This document shows positions 33,870-41,226 of a stretch of DNA of 46,414 nt, one piece after another. Each line of letters begins with the position of its first letter. Position 1 is the stretch's first letter. A model generated the notes under the pieces. The model made no database searches. It saw nothing but the letters and a program-made list of their open reading frames with translations, and had not been told where the DNA came from. The stretch comes from Micromonospora phaseoli (GTDB taxonomy: Bacteria; Actinomycetota; Actinomycetes; Mycobacteriales; Micromonosporaceae): NCBI RefSeq assembly GCF_900109115.1, contig NZ_FNYV01000019.1:1721-48134 (forward strand). The letters run 5' to 3'. Position numbers and translations under genes: made by a program.

Positions 33870-36086
33870 TTAGCCGGCGGACCGCTTGCGGTCACGCTCC
33901 GCTATGGCCTTGAGGATGTCGGCGTGTTTGATGCCGCGCCGGGTGGTCGGCTTGCCGTCGATGCGTCGGCCCACGTCGGCGACCTTCACCAGGGGGTGGG
34001 GCTTGAGCGCGGTGGACAGCTGGGCGGCTTCCCACCCGCCGTAGACCTCGGGTCGCAGCTCGGCCAGCAGACCGCACAGCGTCTCGTTCCACACGGCCTT
34101 CTCGTCACCGGGCCACACCCGCGCCAGGTCGCCGAGCACGTCCGCGACGGGGGCCACGGTGCGGGTCTGCTCATCCGGCGTCGGCAGGGTGCCGGCGGCC
34201 GTCCGGAGCGCGACGGCGCGGGTCACGATCTGCGCGGCCTTGGTGGTGTCGACGTAGTACGACTTCACCGCCGAGGGCTTCGGGCCGAAGCCCCGCAGGA
34301 TGCCCCACCCGGCCTCATCGACCGGCACGAACACCGTCGCCCGGTACCCCTGCTTGTAGGCCGAGGTGCCGAGGATCATGTCGTTGGCCGTCTGGTCAGC
34401 GACGGACAGGCAGAACCGGCTGTTGACGTTGCGGGTGATACCGGTGGGCAAGCTGTCCTTGTCGGGGATCTGCGTGCCGATCAAGATGATCACGCCGAGC
34501 GCCCGGCCGAGCTTGATGACCTTCTCCAGGATCTCGCCGGCTTCCTTGGCGTACTTGCTGGTCATCAGCTCTTGCAGCTCATCGAACCACGCGACCAGCG
34601 GGTGAAGCCCGGAGCCCTTGAGCGACGCCAGTTCGGGGGTGACCTTGTTCTCCGGGGCCTTGCCCAACCTGGCGTAGTGCTCGATGCGCTTGGAGCGGCG
34701 GCGGCACTCCTCGTACAGCCACTCGATGAACGCGAAGCACCGGGCGAGGGTTTCGTCGTCGAAGCCGTTGCCGTACTCGGCCATGAGCTGCTCCAGGACG
34801 GCGAAGTCCCCGACGCCCTTCAGCTCGTAGCCCCGGATCTCGGTGCGCGGGTCGAGGGCGGCGGCCAGGAGCAGGGTGCGCAGCGCGAACGTCTTACCGG
34901 AGCCGGGTTGACCACCGAACAGGAAGTTACGGAACATCAGGTCAGCGGTCACGGCGTCCAGGCGGGGGGTGGTGGCGAACGGGAACGGCTTGAACACGTC
35001 CACCCGCGCCGAGGTCGACAGCAGCGGCCAGGGCGGCTGGACCATCTGCGACGCCGGCTCGTACCCGACCCACAGCGCCAGCCGGCCGGTGTGACCCGGT
35101 GCCGGTTCGGGCCACACCTGGTCCAACGGCAGCCGCATCGCTGAGGCGAGTTTGCCCCGGCGGGCCACCACTTCGGACGCCTCCACCCCGTACGGCAGGT
35201 CAACCACCGCCAGGTGGCCGGGGCCGTCGCGGTGGATGTCCACCGGGAAGCTGATCGCCTTCGCGTCCTTCGCTACCGCTGAGTTGATGGCCGGCAGTTG
35301 CAGCGACATCAACGCCCGGCGGACCAGCTCGGCGGTGAGCTTGCGGTAGCGGGTGCCCTCGGTCACCCGATCCGTGAGGGGCTTGTCCGCCGGACGGCCC
35401 AGCGTCGCCAGCAGCGGCAGCACCGCCGTCAGGGCGACCCACCGCCACCAGGACGGGCCGAGCGTCAGCACGATCGCGCCGGCCACCGTCGCGCCGGCTC
35501 CACCGGCGAGGACCCACCACCGCCACACGGTTTGGCGCTGCCGGCGGGCATCCAGCTTCATCCACGTGTCCGCGTCACCACGCGTCGCGGCGGCCTGCCG
35601 CAGGTGCCAGTTACCTTCCTCGGCGCTGGCCCAGTGCAACGCCCGACCGGCACCCCGGAACAGGCCCAACGGCGCGTAGACGGCCGTTTTCGCCGCGTAC
35701 TTCGGCAGCCGCACCGCGTGGTAGGCGGTGACGTAGCCGGCGTCCTTGCTCTGATGCTTGACGGCGGCCCGGAAGCCGCGCCACGACCTAGCCCAGTCGG
35801 CCAGGATCGGCCGGCGGTGGCGCTGCCGGGCCAGCACGTCCGGCGGGATGTCCTCGGCCGCATCCACCGGCCCGCCGTCGCGGTCCGGGGTGTCGGCGAC
35901 GCTCTCGGCGTCCTGGTCGTCGTCGTCCAGGTCGCTTCCGTCACCGGCCGGCGTGACCGAAGCCTGCCGCCGGGCGCGGGCGTCGTCCAGGTCGACCACC
36001 TCGGCATCCGGGCCGGCGGTGGTGGGGTCGGTCAGGTCGGCCTCTGCGGCCTGCCAGTCGAAACGGTTCTCATCAGGGGCAGTCAT
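33870..36086 (-). CDS. traB: TraB/FtsK-type DNA translocase (conjugal transfer)
   Basis: A 738-residue FtsK/SpoIIIE-family ATPase that would move double-stranded DNA between mycelia. The first ~90 residues are acidic and flexible. Two membrane helices lie at ~188-209 and ~213-230. The motor has Walker A GGQPGSGKT at 391-399, Walker B LVAWFDE at 497-503, and the later TQIPDKDSLPTGITRNVNSRF segment typical of the family. The C-terminal ~60 residues (KVADVGRRIDGKPTTRRGIKHADILKAI) resemble the winged-helix DNA-recognition domain. The ATG at 36086 has GGAGGA seven bases upstream. It is the only transfer motor in the element, as in other AICEs. Confidence 0.92.
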   Translation of the reverse strand: MTAPDENRFDWQAAEADLTDPTTAGPDAEVVDLDDARARRQASVTPAGDGSDLDDDDQDAESVADTPDRDGGPVDAAEDIPPDVLARQRHRRPILADWARSWRGFRAAVKHQSKDAGYVTAYHAVRLPKYAAKTAVYAPLGLFRGAGRALHWASAEEGNWHLRQAAATRGDADTWMKLDARRQRQTVWRWWVLAGGAGATVAGAIVLTLGPSWWRWVALTAVLPLLATLGRPADKPLTDRVTEGTRYRKLTAELVRRALMSLQLPAINSAVAKDAKAISFPVDIHRDGPGHLAVVDLPYGVEASEVVARRGKLASAMRLPLDQVWPEPAPGHTGRLALWVGYEPASQMVQPPWPLLSTSARVDVFKPFPFATTPRLDAVTADLMFRNFLFGGQPGSGKTFALRTLLLAAALDPRTEIRGYELKGVGDFAVLEQLMAEYGNGFDDETLARCFAFIEWLYEECRRRSKRIEHYARLGKAPENKVTPELASLKGSGLHPLVAWFDELQELMTSKYAKEAGEILEKVIKLGRALGVIILIGTQIPDKDSLPTGITRNVNSRFCLSVADQTANDMILGTSAYKQGYRATVFVPVDEAGWGILRGFGPKPSAVKSYYVDTTKAAQIVTRAVALRTAAGTLPTPDEQTRTVAPVADVLGDLARVWPGDEKAVWNETLCGLLAELRPEVYGGWEAAQLSTALKPHPLVKVADVGRRIDGKPTTRRGIKHADILKAIAERDRKRSAG

Positions 36087-36112
36087 GTCAGTCTTCCTCC
36101 ATCTGAGGGGTG

Positions 36113-36580
36113 TCAGGCAGCGATGAGCAGGGCGGAGACGAACAGCCAGCCGATGTGCCAGGACTGGTCCAGGGCGTACGCGCCGGTTCCCAACGACGGG
36201 TTGTCGTCGCGGCCGGGCCGTGGGGTGCCGAGGGCGTAGAAGCGGCCCGATCCGAGCGCGTCGGCGATCCGCTTGAGCGGGGTGCGCCGGTCGGCGATGT
36301 AGTGCGACACCGCCGAGACCGCCAACCCCACGCCGACCGCCCACGGGTCCAGCCGCAGGCCGGTACCGGCGATCAGAAACACCAACGCCAGCAGCGCCGT
36401 GGCCGTGTAGGTGGTGACGTGGGCGGCGCAGGCGATACGGCCAGGCCAACCCGGCAGGCCCTTGTGGTCGGCCTGGTGCTGCGACTGAATCCAGTGATCG
36501 CCCACCTGATGAGCGACATAGAGAGCGACGAAAACAGCGGTGAACGTGCCGGCGTGAACGCCGGTCGGATCTGCGAACAT
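36113..36580 (-). CDS. DUF3307-like membrane protein
   Basis: A 155-residue protein with four predicted membrane helices and conserved polar residues inside them: AHQVGDHWIQSQ, AHVTTYTATALL, AVSHYIADRR and LDQSWHIGWLF. This His/Asp pattern resembles the DUF3307 family. A GGGAG Shine-Dalgarno stands nine bases before the ATG. It ends 26 bases before traB, so the two are probably cotranscribed. Membrane proteins next to traB in Streptomyces elements (Spd proteins) help spread of the element through the recipient mycelium; a similar role is an inference. Confidence 0.75.
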   Translation of the reverse strand: MFADPTGVHAGTFTAVFVALYVAHQVGDHWIQSQHQADHKGLPGWPGRIACAAHVTTYTATALLALVFLIAGTGLRLDPWAVGVGLAVSAVSHYIADRRTPLKRIADALGSGRFYALGTPRPGRDDNPSLGTGAYALDQSWHIGWLFVSALLIAA

Positions 36581-36619
36581 GGGTGATCTCTCCCGAGGTC
36601 GTTAGCTGAGGGGTGAGGG

Positions 36620-36664
36620 CCGGCGGCACGGCATCGGTTTGCAGGCCAGGGGCCGTGCCGCCGG
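36620..36664 (-). terminator. Hairpin behind the DUF2637-like gene
   Basis: A perfect 13-bp GC-rich stem (36620-36632 with 36652-36664) and a 19-base loop, six bases after the stop of the minus-strand gene at 36671. There is no T-tract. It may separate the transcript of the three upstream genes from the DUF3307-traB pair. Confidence 0.65.
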
Positions 36665-36670
36665 GCGGAA

Positions 36671-37504
36671 CTAGTCGTGCGTGCGAACCAGGTGCGCCAG
36701 GGCGGCGCCCATGCCGAGGACCGCGACCGGCAGGCACGCGACGGCGGTGGTGATCCACCATGGGGCCGAGGTGATGCCGGCGGCCACGAGCAGGTGATAG
36801 GCGACCTGCCCGAGTGCGCCGACCACGAGCGATCCGATGGCCGACCATTTGGCGAAGCGGCGTGCCCGCTCCGGTACCCGACCGGACAGCCACACGTACA
36901 GGGCGTACGCGCCGTAGGTCTCCACCCCGATCGGGAGGGTGATCGCGGAGTTGATGGAGAAGCTGTCCCAGATGCCCGGCAGCGGGTGCACCACGCCGAA
37001 CCCGGTGAGTCCGCCGAGGCCGACCCACCCGGACCAGATCGCCACGAACGCCGGCAGCGCCAGCAGCACCACCGGCCAGGCGACCGCCCGGCGGGTCGGC
37101 GGGGGCGTCGCTGCCGGGGTGTCCGTTGGGATGGGCGTGTCCGGGCGACTGACCGGCGTGACCTCGGCGACCGGCACGGGAGGGGTGATCTCCGGTGCGG
37201 GCGTGGGGTCCGGCTCGACCGGCGGCGCGGGCTCGGATACGGACGGTGCGGACTCGGGTACGGCTGGTGCGGGTGCCGGGTCCGGGGTGGTCGGCTCGGT
37301 GGTGTCGACCGGTGGGGCGGTGGGCTGGGTCTTGAGTAGGGCGAGGAGTTCGCCGGCCCTGGGTGCGCCGATGCGGAACTCGCGCATCAGCCGGTTCCGT
37401 GACGGGAACGCCTCCCCGTCGGGCAGGTCCAGGGCGCGGGCGGCGGGCAACAGATCCTCAAGGGGTTGTGGGTAGCGGGTGCCGTTGATGGTGGGGGCGG
37501 CCAT
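36671..37504 (-). CDS. DUF2637-like membrane protein with HTH-like N-terminus
   Basis: A 277-residue protein. Residues ~5-60 look like the short N-terminal domain of actinobacterial plasmid proteins (FPSRNRLMREFRIGAPRAGELLALL, HTH-like). Residues ~60-135 are a Pro/Thr/Glu-rich linker. The rest has four membrane helices with GWVGLGGLTGFGVVHPLPGI and PIGVETYGAYALYVWLS, the pattern of DUF2637 proteins of Streptomyces plasmids. The ATG has GGAGGA seven bases upstream. It overlaps the 3' end of the preceding gene by 118 bases. It is probably a transfer or spread accessory protein. Confidence 0.75.
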   Translation of the reverse strand: MAAPTINGTRYPQPLEDLLPAARALDLPDGEAFPSRNRLMREFRIGAPRAGELLALLKTQPTAPPVDTTEPTTPDPAPAPAVPESAPSVSEPAPPVEPDPTPAPEITPPVPVAEVTPVSRPDTPIPTDTPAATPPPTRRAVAWPVVLLALPAFVAIWSGWVGLGGLTGFGVVHPLPGIWDSFSINSAITLPIGVETYGAYALYVWLSGRVPERARRFAKWSAIGSLVVGALGQVAYHLLVAAGITSAPWWITTAVACLPVAVLGMGAALAHLVRTHD

Positions 37505-37875
37505 GCTGCGTCCTCCAGGGGAAAGGCGCACGCGAGGCATTCGCCCAGCGAGCGCGGAATGAAGTAGGGCCGCACCTGTCGGCAGATGCGGCACGTCCGA
37601 CGGGCCATCAGCGCCTTACCGATGGCGGCGCGCTGGGCGGGGGTGGCAGTGCGCTTCGGCCGGGCCAGGTCCAGCCGGTACAGGTAGGCGGTGCGGGTGC
37701 CGCCGACGCCGCGCCACAGCACCTGGGCGGCGACAGGTTGACCTCCGGGGCGTAGGCCGGCGGCGGTCAGTTGGCGGCGGGTGGCGTAGCCGGGCGGGGC
37801 ACCCCGCCACCAGAAGGTGGGGATGCCGTATCGGGTGCCCTCCGGATCGTGGAAAGCGGCGCGGATGCGCGACAT
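37387..37875 (-). CDS. RRQRL-motif-like zinc-binding protein
   Basis: A 162-residue protein. IPTFWWRGAPPGYATRRQLTAAGLRPGGQPVAAQ and AYLYRLDLARPKRTATPAQRAAI match the actinobacterial family named for an RRQRL motif, here RRQL. The zinc site is CRICRQVRPYFIPRSLGECLAC. After the last Cys the protein runs on for ~45 Pro-rich residues that overlap the next gene by 118 bases in another frame; this tail may be a by-product of the late stop. The ATG overlaps the previous stop (ATGA). The function is not known. Confidence 0.75.
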   Translation of the reverse strand: MSRIRAAFHDPEGTRYGIPTFWWRGAPPGYATRRQLTAAGLRPGGQPVAAQVLWRGVGGTRTAYLYRLDLARPKRTATPAQRAAIGKALMARRTCRICRQVRPYFIPRSLGECLACAFPLEDAAWPPPPSTAPATHNPLRICCPPPAPWTCPTGRRSRHGTG

Positions 37876-38120
37876 CAGGCCGCGCGGCGCAGGGTGGGGT
37901 GGGTGGTCAGGTCGGCGGCGGCGCGGGTCACGCGAGCCTCAGCCCGACGCAACCGACGCCAATCCAGGACGGTCGGGCCGCCGTGGTCCTCGGCGTAGAG
38001 CAACGTGATCTCGGCGTCCAGCAGGTCCAACTCGGCCGCGATCAGCGGCCACTCGGCGTCGATCGCGGTCAGGTCGGCCGGGGTCGGCTCGGCGGTGACG
38101 GGGGCAAGGTGCGTTCGCAC
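37875..38120 (-). CDS. Small helical element protein (DUF6284-like)
   Basis: An 81-residue protein with an acidic N-terminal half (DLTAIDAEWPLIAAELDLLDAEITLL) and a basic helix (DWRRLRRAEARVTRAAADL). The pattern fits the DUF6284 family of actinobacterial elements. The GTG at 38120 has GGAGG six bases upstream. It is the first gene of the minus-strand operon, behind a GC-rich hairpin and the divergent promoter region. Confidence 0.65.
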   Translation of the reverse strand: MRTHLAPVTAEPTPADLTAIDAEWPLIAAELDLLDAEITLLYAEDHGGPTVLDWRRLRRAEARVTRAAADLTTHPTLRRAA

Positions 38121-38158
38121 GGGGAAACCTCCGGTGCAGTCGTGGAAGTGGGGAGAGA

Positions 38159-38189
38159 CCGGGGTGCGACCAGGTCGGCCGCACCCCGG
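38159..38189. promoter_or_regulatory. Hairpin in the leader of the minus-strand operon
   Basis: A perfect 10-bp stem CCGGGGTGCG/CGCACCCCGG (38159-38168 with 38180-38189), 39 bases before the first minus-strand gene. It could be an attenuator or an operator. The rest of the 377-base divergent stretch 38121-38497 holds no convincing gene; it contains the operator described next. Confidence 0.4.
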
Positions 38190-38416
38190 ATGAACAGGAA
38201 CAAGAGGCAGAAGCCCAAGCCGCGCGCCAGATCCAGCCCGCTCGCCCCGCTCGCTTGGGATCGACCAAGGTCGGCCACCATGTGGCTCAATGCGGGGATG
38301 CCGCAGACGGATCTACGCGGCGCTCCTGCTGTGAACTTGTCAAAAACCAAGCGCATAGCGGGACGTGGGCGCGCAGCGCGGTTAAGCGCTGCCTTCCTCG
38401 GACCCCGACTAGCCGG

Positions 38417-38462
38417 ATACAACCTGACGTTGTATTAGGGACACTACAGCGTCACGTTGTAT
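38417..38462. promoter_or_regulatory. ATACAAC/GTTGTAT operator in the divergent control region
   Basis: ATACAAC-CTGAC-GTTGTAT (38417-38435) is an inverted repeat with 7-base arms. A third half-site, GTTGTAT at 38456-38462, follows 27 bases on and ends at the -35 region of the promoter described next. These AT-richer boxes stand out in the GC-rich DNA. The XRE-type regulator coded nearby is the natural candidate to bind them. Confidence 0.6.
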
Positions 38463-38490
38463 TCACGCAAGCACCTGTACCGCGTAGGCT
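38462..38490 (+). promoter_or_regulatory. Promoter of the plus-strand genes, probably leaderless
   Basis: TTCACG (38462-38467) and TAGGCT (38485-38490) are 17 bases apart, fitting -35 and -10 boxes. The -10 box ends seven bases before the ATG at 38498 and there is no Shine-Dalgarno, so transcription probably starts at the ATG itself. The third operator half-site overlaps the -35 box by one base. Confidence 0.55.
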
Positions 38491-38497
38491 TGTACTG

Positions 38498-38719
38498 ATG
38501 ACTGACGCTGACCTGCCTGCTGACTGGTGGACCACGGACCACGTACGCACCTACCTCGGCTCGGTAGGTGCCCCGATCAGCCGCGCAACCTGGGCTTCTT
38601 ACGTCTCACGCGGGCAAGCTCCCGCGCCCGATCGGATGTTTGGTCGGTCACCGGCCTGGCAGCCCGAGACCATCCGGAAGTGGCAGGCCGAGAGGCCGCG
38701 TAGAGGCACCACCGGCTAG
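38498..38719 (+). CDS. Small HTH DNA-binding protein
   Basis: A 73-residue protein with an AlpA/MerR-like HTH: WWTTDHVRTYLGSVGAPISR, then ATWASYVSRGQAPAPDRMFG and AWQPETIRKWQAERP. The aromatic pairs and the final basic tail are like those of small excisionase-type regulators of actinobacterial elements. It is the first gene behind the divergent promoter and seems to be translated from a leaderless mRNA. It may control excision or the minus-strand operon together with the XRE protein. Confidence 0.75.
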   Translation: MTDADLPADWWTTDHVRTYLGSVGAPISRATWASYVSRGQAPAPDRMFGRSPAWQPETIRKWQAERPRRGTTG

Positions 38720-38847
38720 GTCGGAGCATCTAGTGCCTCCTGTCCTCTACGTCGGTCTGCGGCGGCACCTTGCTCGCCTGCCAATGAGACTGCCCGGCCG
38801 GCGGCGATTCGGGCAGCTCCTACGCACGGACACGAAGGACACGGCTC

Positions 38848-40014
38848 ATGTCCACTGAGGTCCCTCGACAGCTCAAGCCCAACCTTGTGTTGGTGAACCG
38901 TCGCAAGGCGGCCGGTTGGGAGTCGCGTAAGCGTGCTGCGCGGGAGCTGCACCGCGTCGGTCATCAGAGCGGCATCCGAGAGACGCCTACGGTCGAGGCC
39001 ATCGAAAAGGCGATGTACCGCCACGAGACCGGGCGCGTCGCGGTCACCGACTCGATCTATCGGCAGCTCTACTGCCTGGCGTACGACGCGAAGCCACACG
39101 ATCTGTTCGGTGAACTGACCAGTGGGGGTGAGGACCGTCCGCACTTCTCGGCGCGCTCCCACAAGTTCGTGACGGCGTTCGTCGGCGCTGAGGGTGCTGC
39201 CCTGTTGCGGGACAGTGCAGACTGCTTGCCAGCCGTGGGGGAGTGGCACGCCTGCTACTCGACTCCCGTAGAGCACCCGGAAGGCGATTGCACCCTGTAC
39301 GTCTGGCCGTGCGGGTCGGCGACCTTTCACCTTGTAGAGCATGTCCAGCTATCCACGATCGCGGCACTCGCCGCGTGGCGAGAGGTGTCGTACGGCGACA
39401 ACATCAAATGGGCTATCGATTACCTCGCGCCCATCGCACCCGCCGAGGATCAGTCTGCGGTGTACGTCCTTGGCGCTCATTGGGTTGTCGAGCCAGCATG
39501 GCCGGCTGAGTTGCTAGATGCCGCGCTGCGCATCATGTCGACGCCAAGGGTATTGCTGCATCGTGGCCGCGCCATGGACGACGAACACCTAGCCCATGCC
39601 GAATTAATCGAGCAGTCGCTACTGTCCGAGGCGTACGACCATGTCGGCATCGAATCCTTCGGCGTGCGCGGGATCTCGGTGGGCTATGCGTCATGGTCCG
39701 GAGTCGTATACCATCCGATCGCGGCCGAGCGCTCCTTAACGGAAGCCGAGCTAATATCCTGCGAGCTTGCTGTTCAATCTATGTGGGCGTATTGCGACGC
39801 AATCGCCCGACAGGTAGAGCAAGGGCGAGACCCACGCGTGCCGCCGGCGTTTGGATGGCGATACCTTCGGGGAGTGCGCTCCCGACTCACTGTTTCCCGC
39901 CTACGAGAGACCGGACAGCATCAGGCAATGCGTCGGGCAATCCTGCGGACGTGCGACCTAATGCCAGCCCTAGACCAAGCCATCGAAACCCTCCGTGATA
40001 CGGATCGAGGTTGA
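38848..40014 (+). CDS. XRE-type regulator with large C-terminal domain
   Basis: A 388-residue protein. The N-terminal ~85 residues form a Cro/C1-type HTH region (KPNLVLVNRRKAAGWESRKRAARELH, then VEAIEKAMYRHETGR and YRQLYCLAYDAKPHDLFG), common in actinobacteria as an XRE-family regulator. The remaining ~300 residues have no motif I recognise. They contain Trp/Cys-rich stretches (PAVGEWHACYSTP, LYVWPCGSATFHLVEH) and probably sense a signal. At least two TTA codons are present. GAAGGA lies upstream of the ATG. The cysteine hydrolase follows after four bases, so the two form an operon. Confidence 0.78.
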   Translation: MSTEVPRQLKPNLVLVNRRKAAGWESRKRAARELHRVGHQSGIRETPTVEAIEKAMYRHETGRVAVTDSIYRQLYCLAYDAKPHDLFGELTSGGEDRPHFSARSHKFVTAFVGAEGAALLRDSADCLPAVGEWHACYSTPVEHPEGDCTLYVWPCGSATFHLVEHVQLSTIAALAAWREVSYGDNIKWAIDYLAPIAPAEDQSAVYVLGAHWVVEPAWPAELLDAALRIMSTPRVLLHRGRAMDDEHLAHAELIEQSLLSEAYDHVGIESFGVRGISVGYASWSGVVYHPIAAERSLTEAELISCELAVQSMWAYCDAIARQVEQGRDPRVPPAFGWRYLRGVRSRLTVSRLRETGQHQAMRRAILRTCDLMPALDQAIETLRDTDRG

Positions 40015-40018
40015 GCCC

Positions 40019-40597
40019 ATGACATCGGATCGCCCGGTGCTTGTCGTGACCGACTTGCAAAACGGCTTCGTGCGGGAGCAGTCAGCGTACGTCGTTCCTA
40101 TCGTTGTCGACTTGGTGAGCCGCTGGCAGGCGGCCGGTGGCGATACGCTCTTCACCCGGTACCTGAACTACCCTGGCAGCCCTTTCGAGCGGTTCTTTGG
40201 CTGGCAACGGCTCCAGTCTTCCCCCGAAATCGATTTCGTGCCTGAGTTGCGTCCGTACCTGGATCGGGGCGTAATGCTTGACAAGAGGATCTACAGCCCG
40301 TTTACTCCCGAGGGTGTCGCGCTATTCAAGCAGCGCGGATGGGAAGAGTTTTACTTCTGTGGAATCGCTACCGAAAGCTGCGTCTTGAAGGGCGCCGTGG
40401 ACGCTTTCGAGCACGACTACACGCCGTGGCTGATCGCGGATGCCTCGGCGAGCCACGCCGGCACCGATGCACACGAGGCCGGACTGCTGGTCGCGCGACG
40501 GTTCATCGGTCCGGGCCAAGTCATCCGGCTGACAGACATTCCCGCCGTGCTCATCGACCTGTCACCGCAGTTACCGCTGTCACCGGACGTATCGTGA
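40019..40597 (+). CDS. Cysteine hydrolase of the isochorismatase superfamily
   Basis: A 192-residue protein with the catalytic triad of the superfamily: Asp12 (VTDLQNGF), Lys89 (LDKRIYSPF) and Cys121 (GIATESCV). Members hydrolyse isochorismate, nicotinamide or N-carbamoyl compounds; the substrate cannot be read from sequence. Loss of the XRE-hydrolase link is unlikely because only four bases separate the genes. The last ~12 residues are coded by CTGTCACCG repeats, the same 8-mer as the field beside xis. Nicotinamidase-like action on NAD metabolism would be interesting in a defence setting but is a guess. Confidence 0.85.
   Translation: MTSDRPVLVVTDLQNGFVREQSAYVVPIVVDLVSRWQAAGGDTLFTRYLNYPGSPFERFFGWQRLQSSPEIDFVPELRPYLDRGVMLDKRIYSPFTPEGVALFKQRGWEEFYFCGIATESCVLKGAVDAFEHDYTPWLIADASASHAGTDAHEAGLLVARRFIGPGQVIRLTDIPAVLIDLSPQLPLSPDVS
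40559..40584. repeat. Second, short GGTGACAG (CTGTCACC) array
   Basis: CTGTCACC at 40559-40566 and 40577-40584, with a degenerate CAGTTACC in between, gives three units with a 9-base period. A further AGTGACAG lies at 40620-40627. The array overlaps the 3' end of the hydrolase gene. The spacer behind it (40598-40806) has no clear gene and a small GGCCGC/GCGGCC hairpin at 40660-40678. Confidence 0.6.
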
Positions 40598-40806
40598 CGT
40601 GGGGAAACGCATTGAACCTCAGTGACAGCTGGGGTGGCGGCCTGAGGGGGCCACGCGCTGGCCGCTCGGAGGGCGGCCCCGCGCCAGCTCCGTGCCCAGG
40701 CTGATGAGCCCTGTGTTGCCGACGGATGGTATCAACGAACACCTGGAGTGAGGTCAGGGCGAGTTGTATCGCAACACTTCGGTGGCACGAGATGCGGGAG
40801 GAACAT

Positions 40807-41226
40807 GTGGACGTTGACATAGCGGCAGCGGCGTTGCCCTACCTGACGGCTGCGGTTGGGGCCTACGGGGGAGCGGTACTTCAGAGGGTGCAGGCCACGA
40901 CGGCAGAGGTGGCGGCAGACTCGACGGTCGCTGTGGGCCGGCGAATCATCGAGAGGCTGACCAAGCGACCGGAGCGTGCGACTGATGTTGAGAGCGCAAT
41001 AGAAGACCTGGCCGACGATCCTCACGACCCTGACGCTTCAGCCGCCTTACGTCTGCAGTTGAGGAAGCTCTTTGCGGCAGACCCGGAATTTGCAGCGGAG
41101 ATTTCCCAAGTAATTGGAGTTCCGGGAGCTGCTTTTACTGCGTCGGGGGAGCGCGCCGTCAGCGCTCAGGAGATATCTGGTGTAGTGATAACGGGCGACA
41201 GTGCTCATGTCTATCCAAGGTCATGA
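40807..41226 (+). CDS. Small companion protein of the STAND NTPase
   Basis: A 139-residue protein. The first ~55 residues are Ala-rich helices (AAAALPYLTAAVGAYGGAVLQR), the middle is acidic (ESAIEDLADDPHDPDASAAL), and LRLQLRKLFAADPEFAAEI is the segment often seen in small actinobacterial proteins and in N-terminal domains near NTPases of innate immunity. Near its end it carries SAQEISGVVITGDSAHVYP, which closely matches a motif in the next protein. The GTG has GGGAGGA five bases upstream; an ATG at 40792 is an alternative. One TTA codon is present. The stop lies 20 bases inside the STAND gene, so the pair is coupled. Confidence 0.75.
   Translation: MDVDIAAAALPYLTAAVGAYGGAVLQRVQATTAEVAADSTVAVGRRIIERLTKRPERATDVESAIEDLADDPHDPDASAALRLQLRKLFAADPEFAAEISQVIGVPGAAFTASGERAVSAQEISGVVITGDSAHVYPRS

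Noticed and set aside
38069..38356. Possible 95-residue minus-strand gene in the divergent control region
   Set aside because: No Shine-Dalgarno, overlaps a better gene, and spans a hairpin region that looks regulatory.
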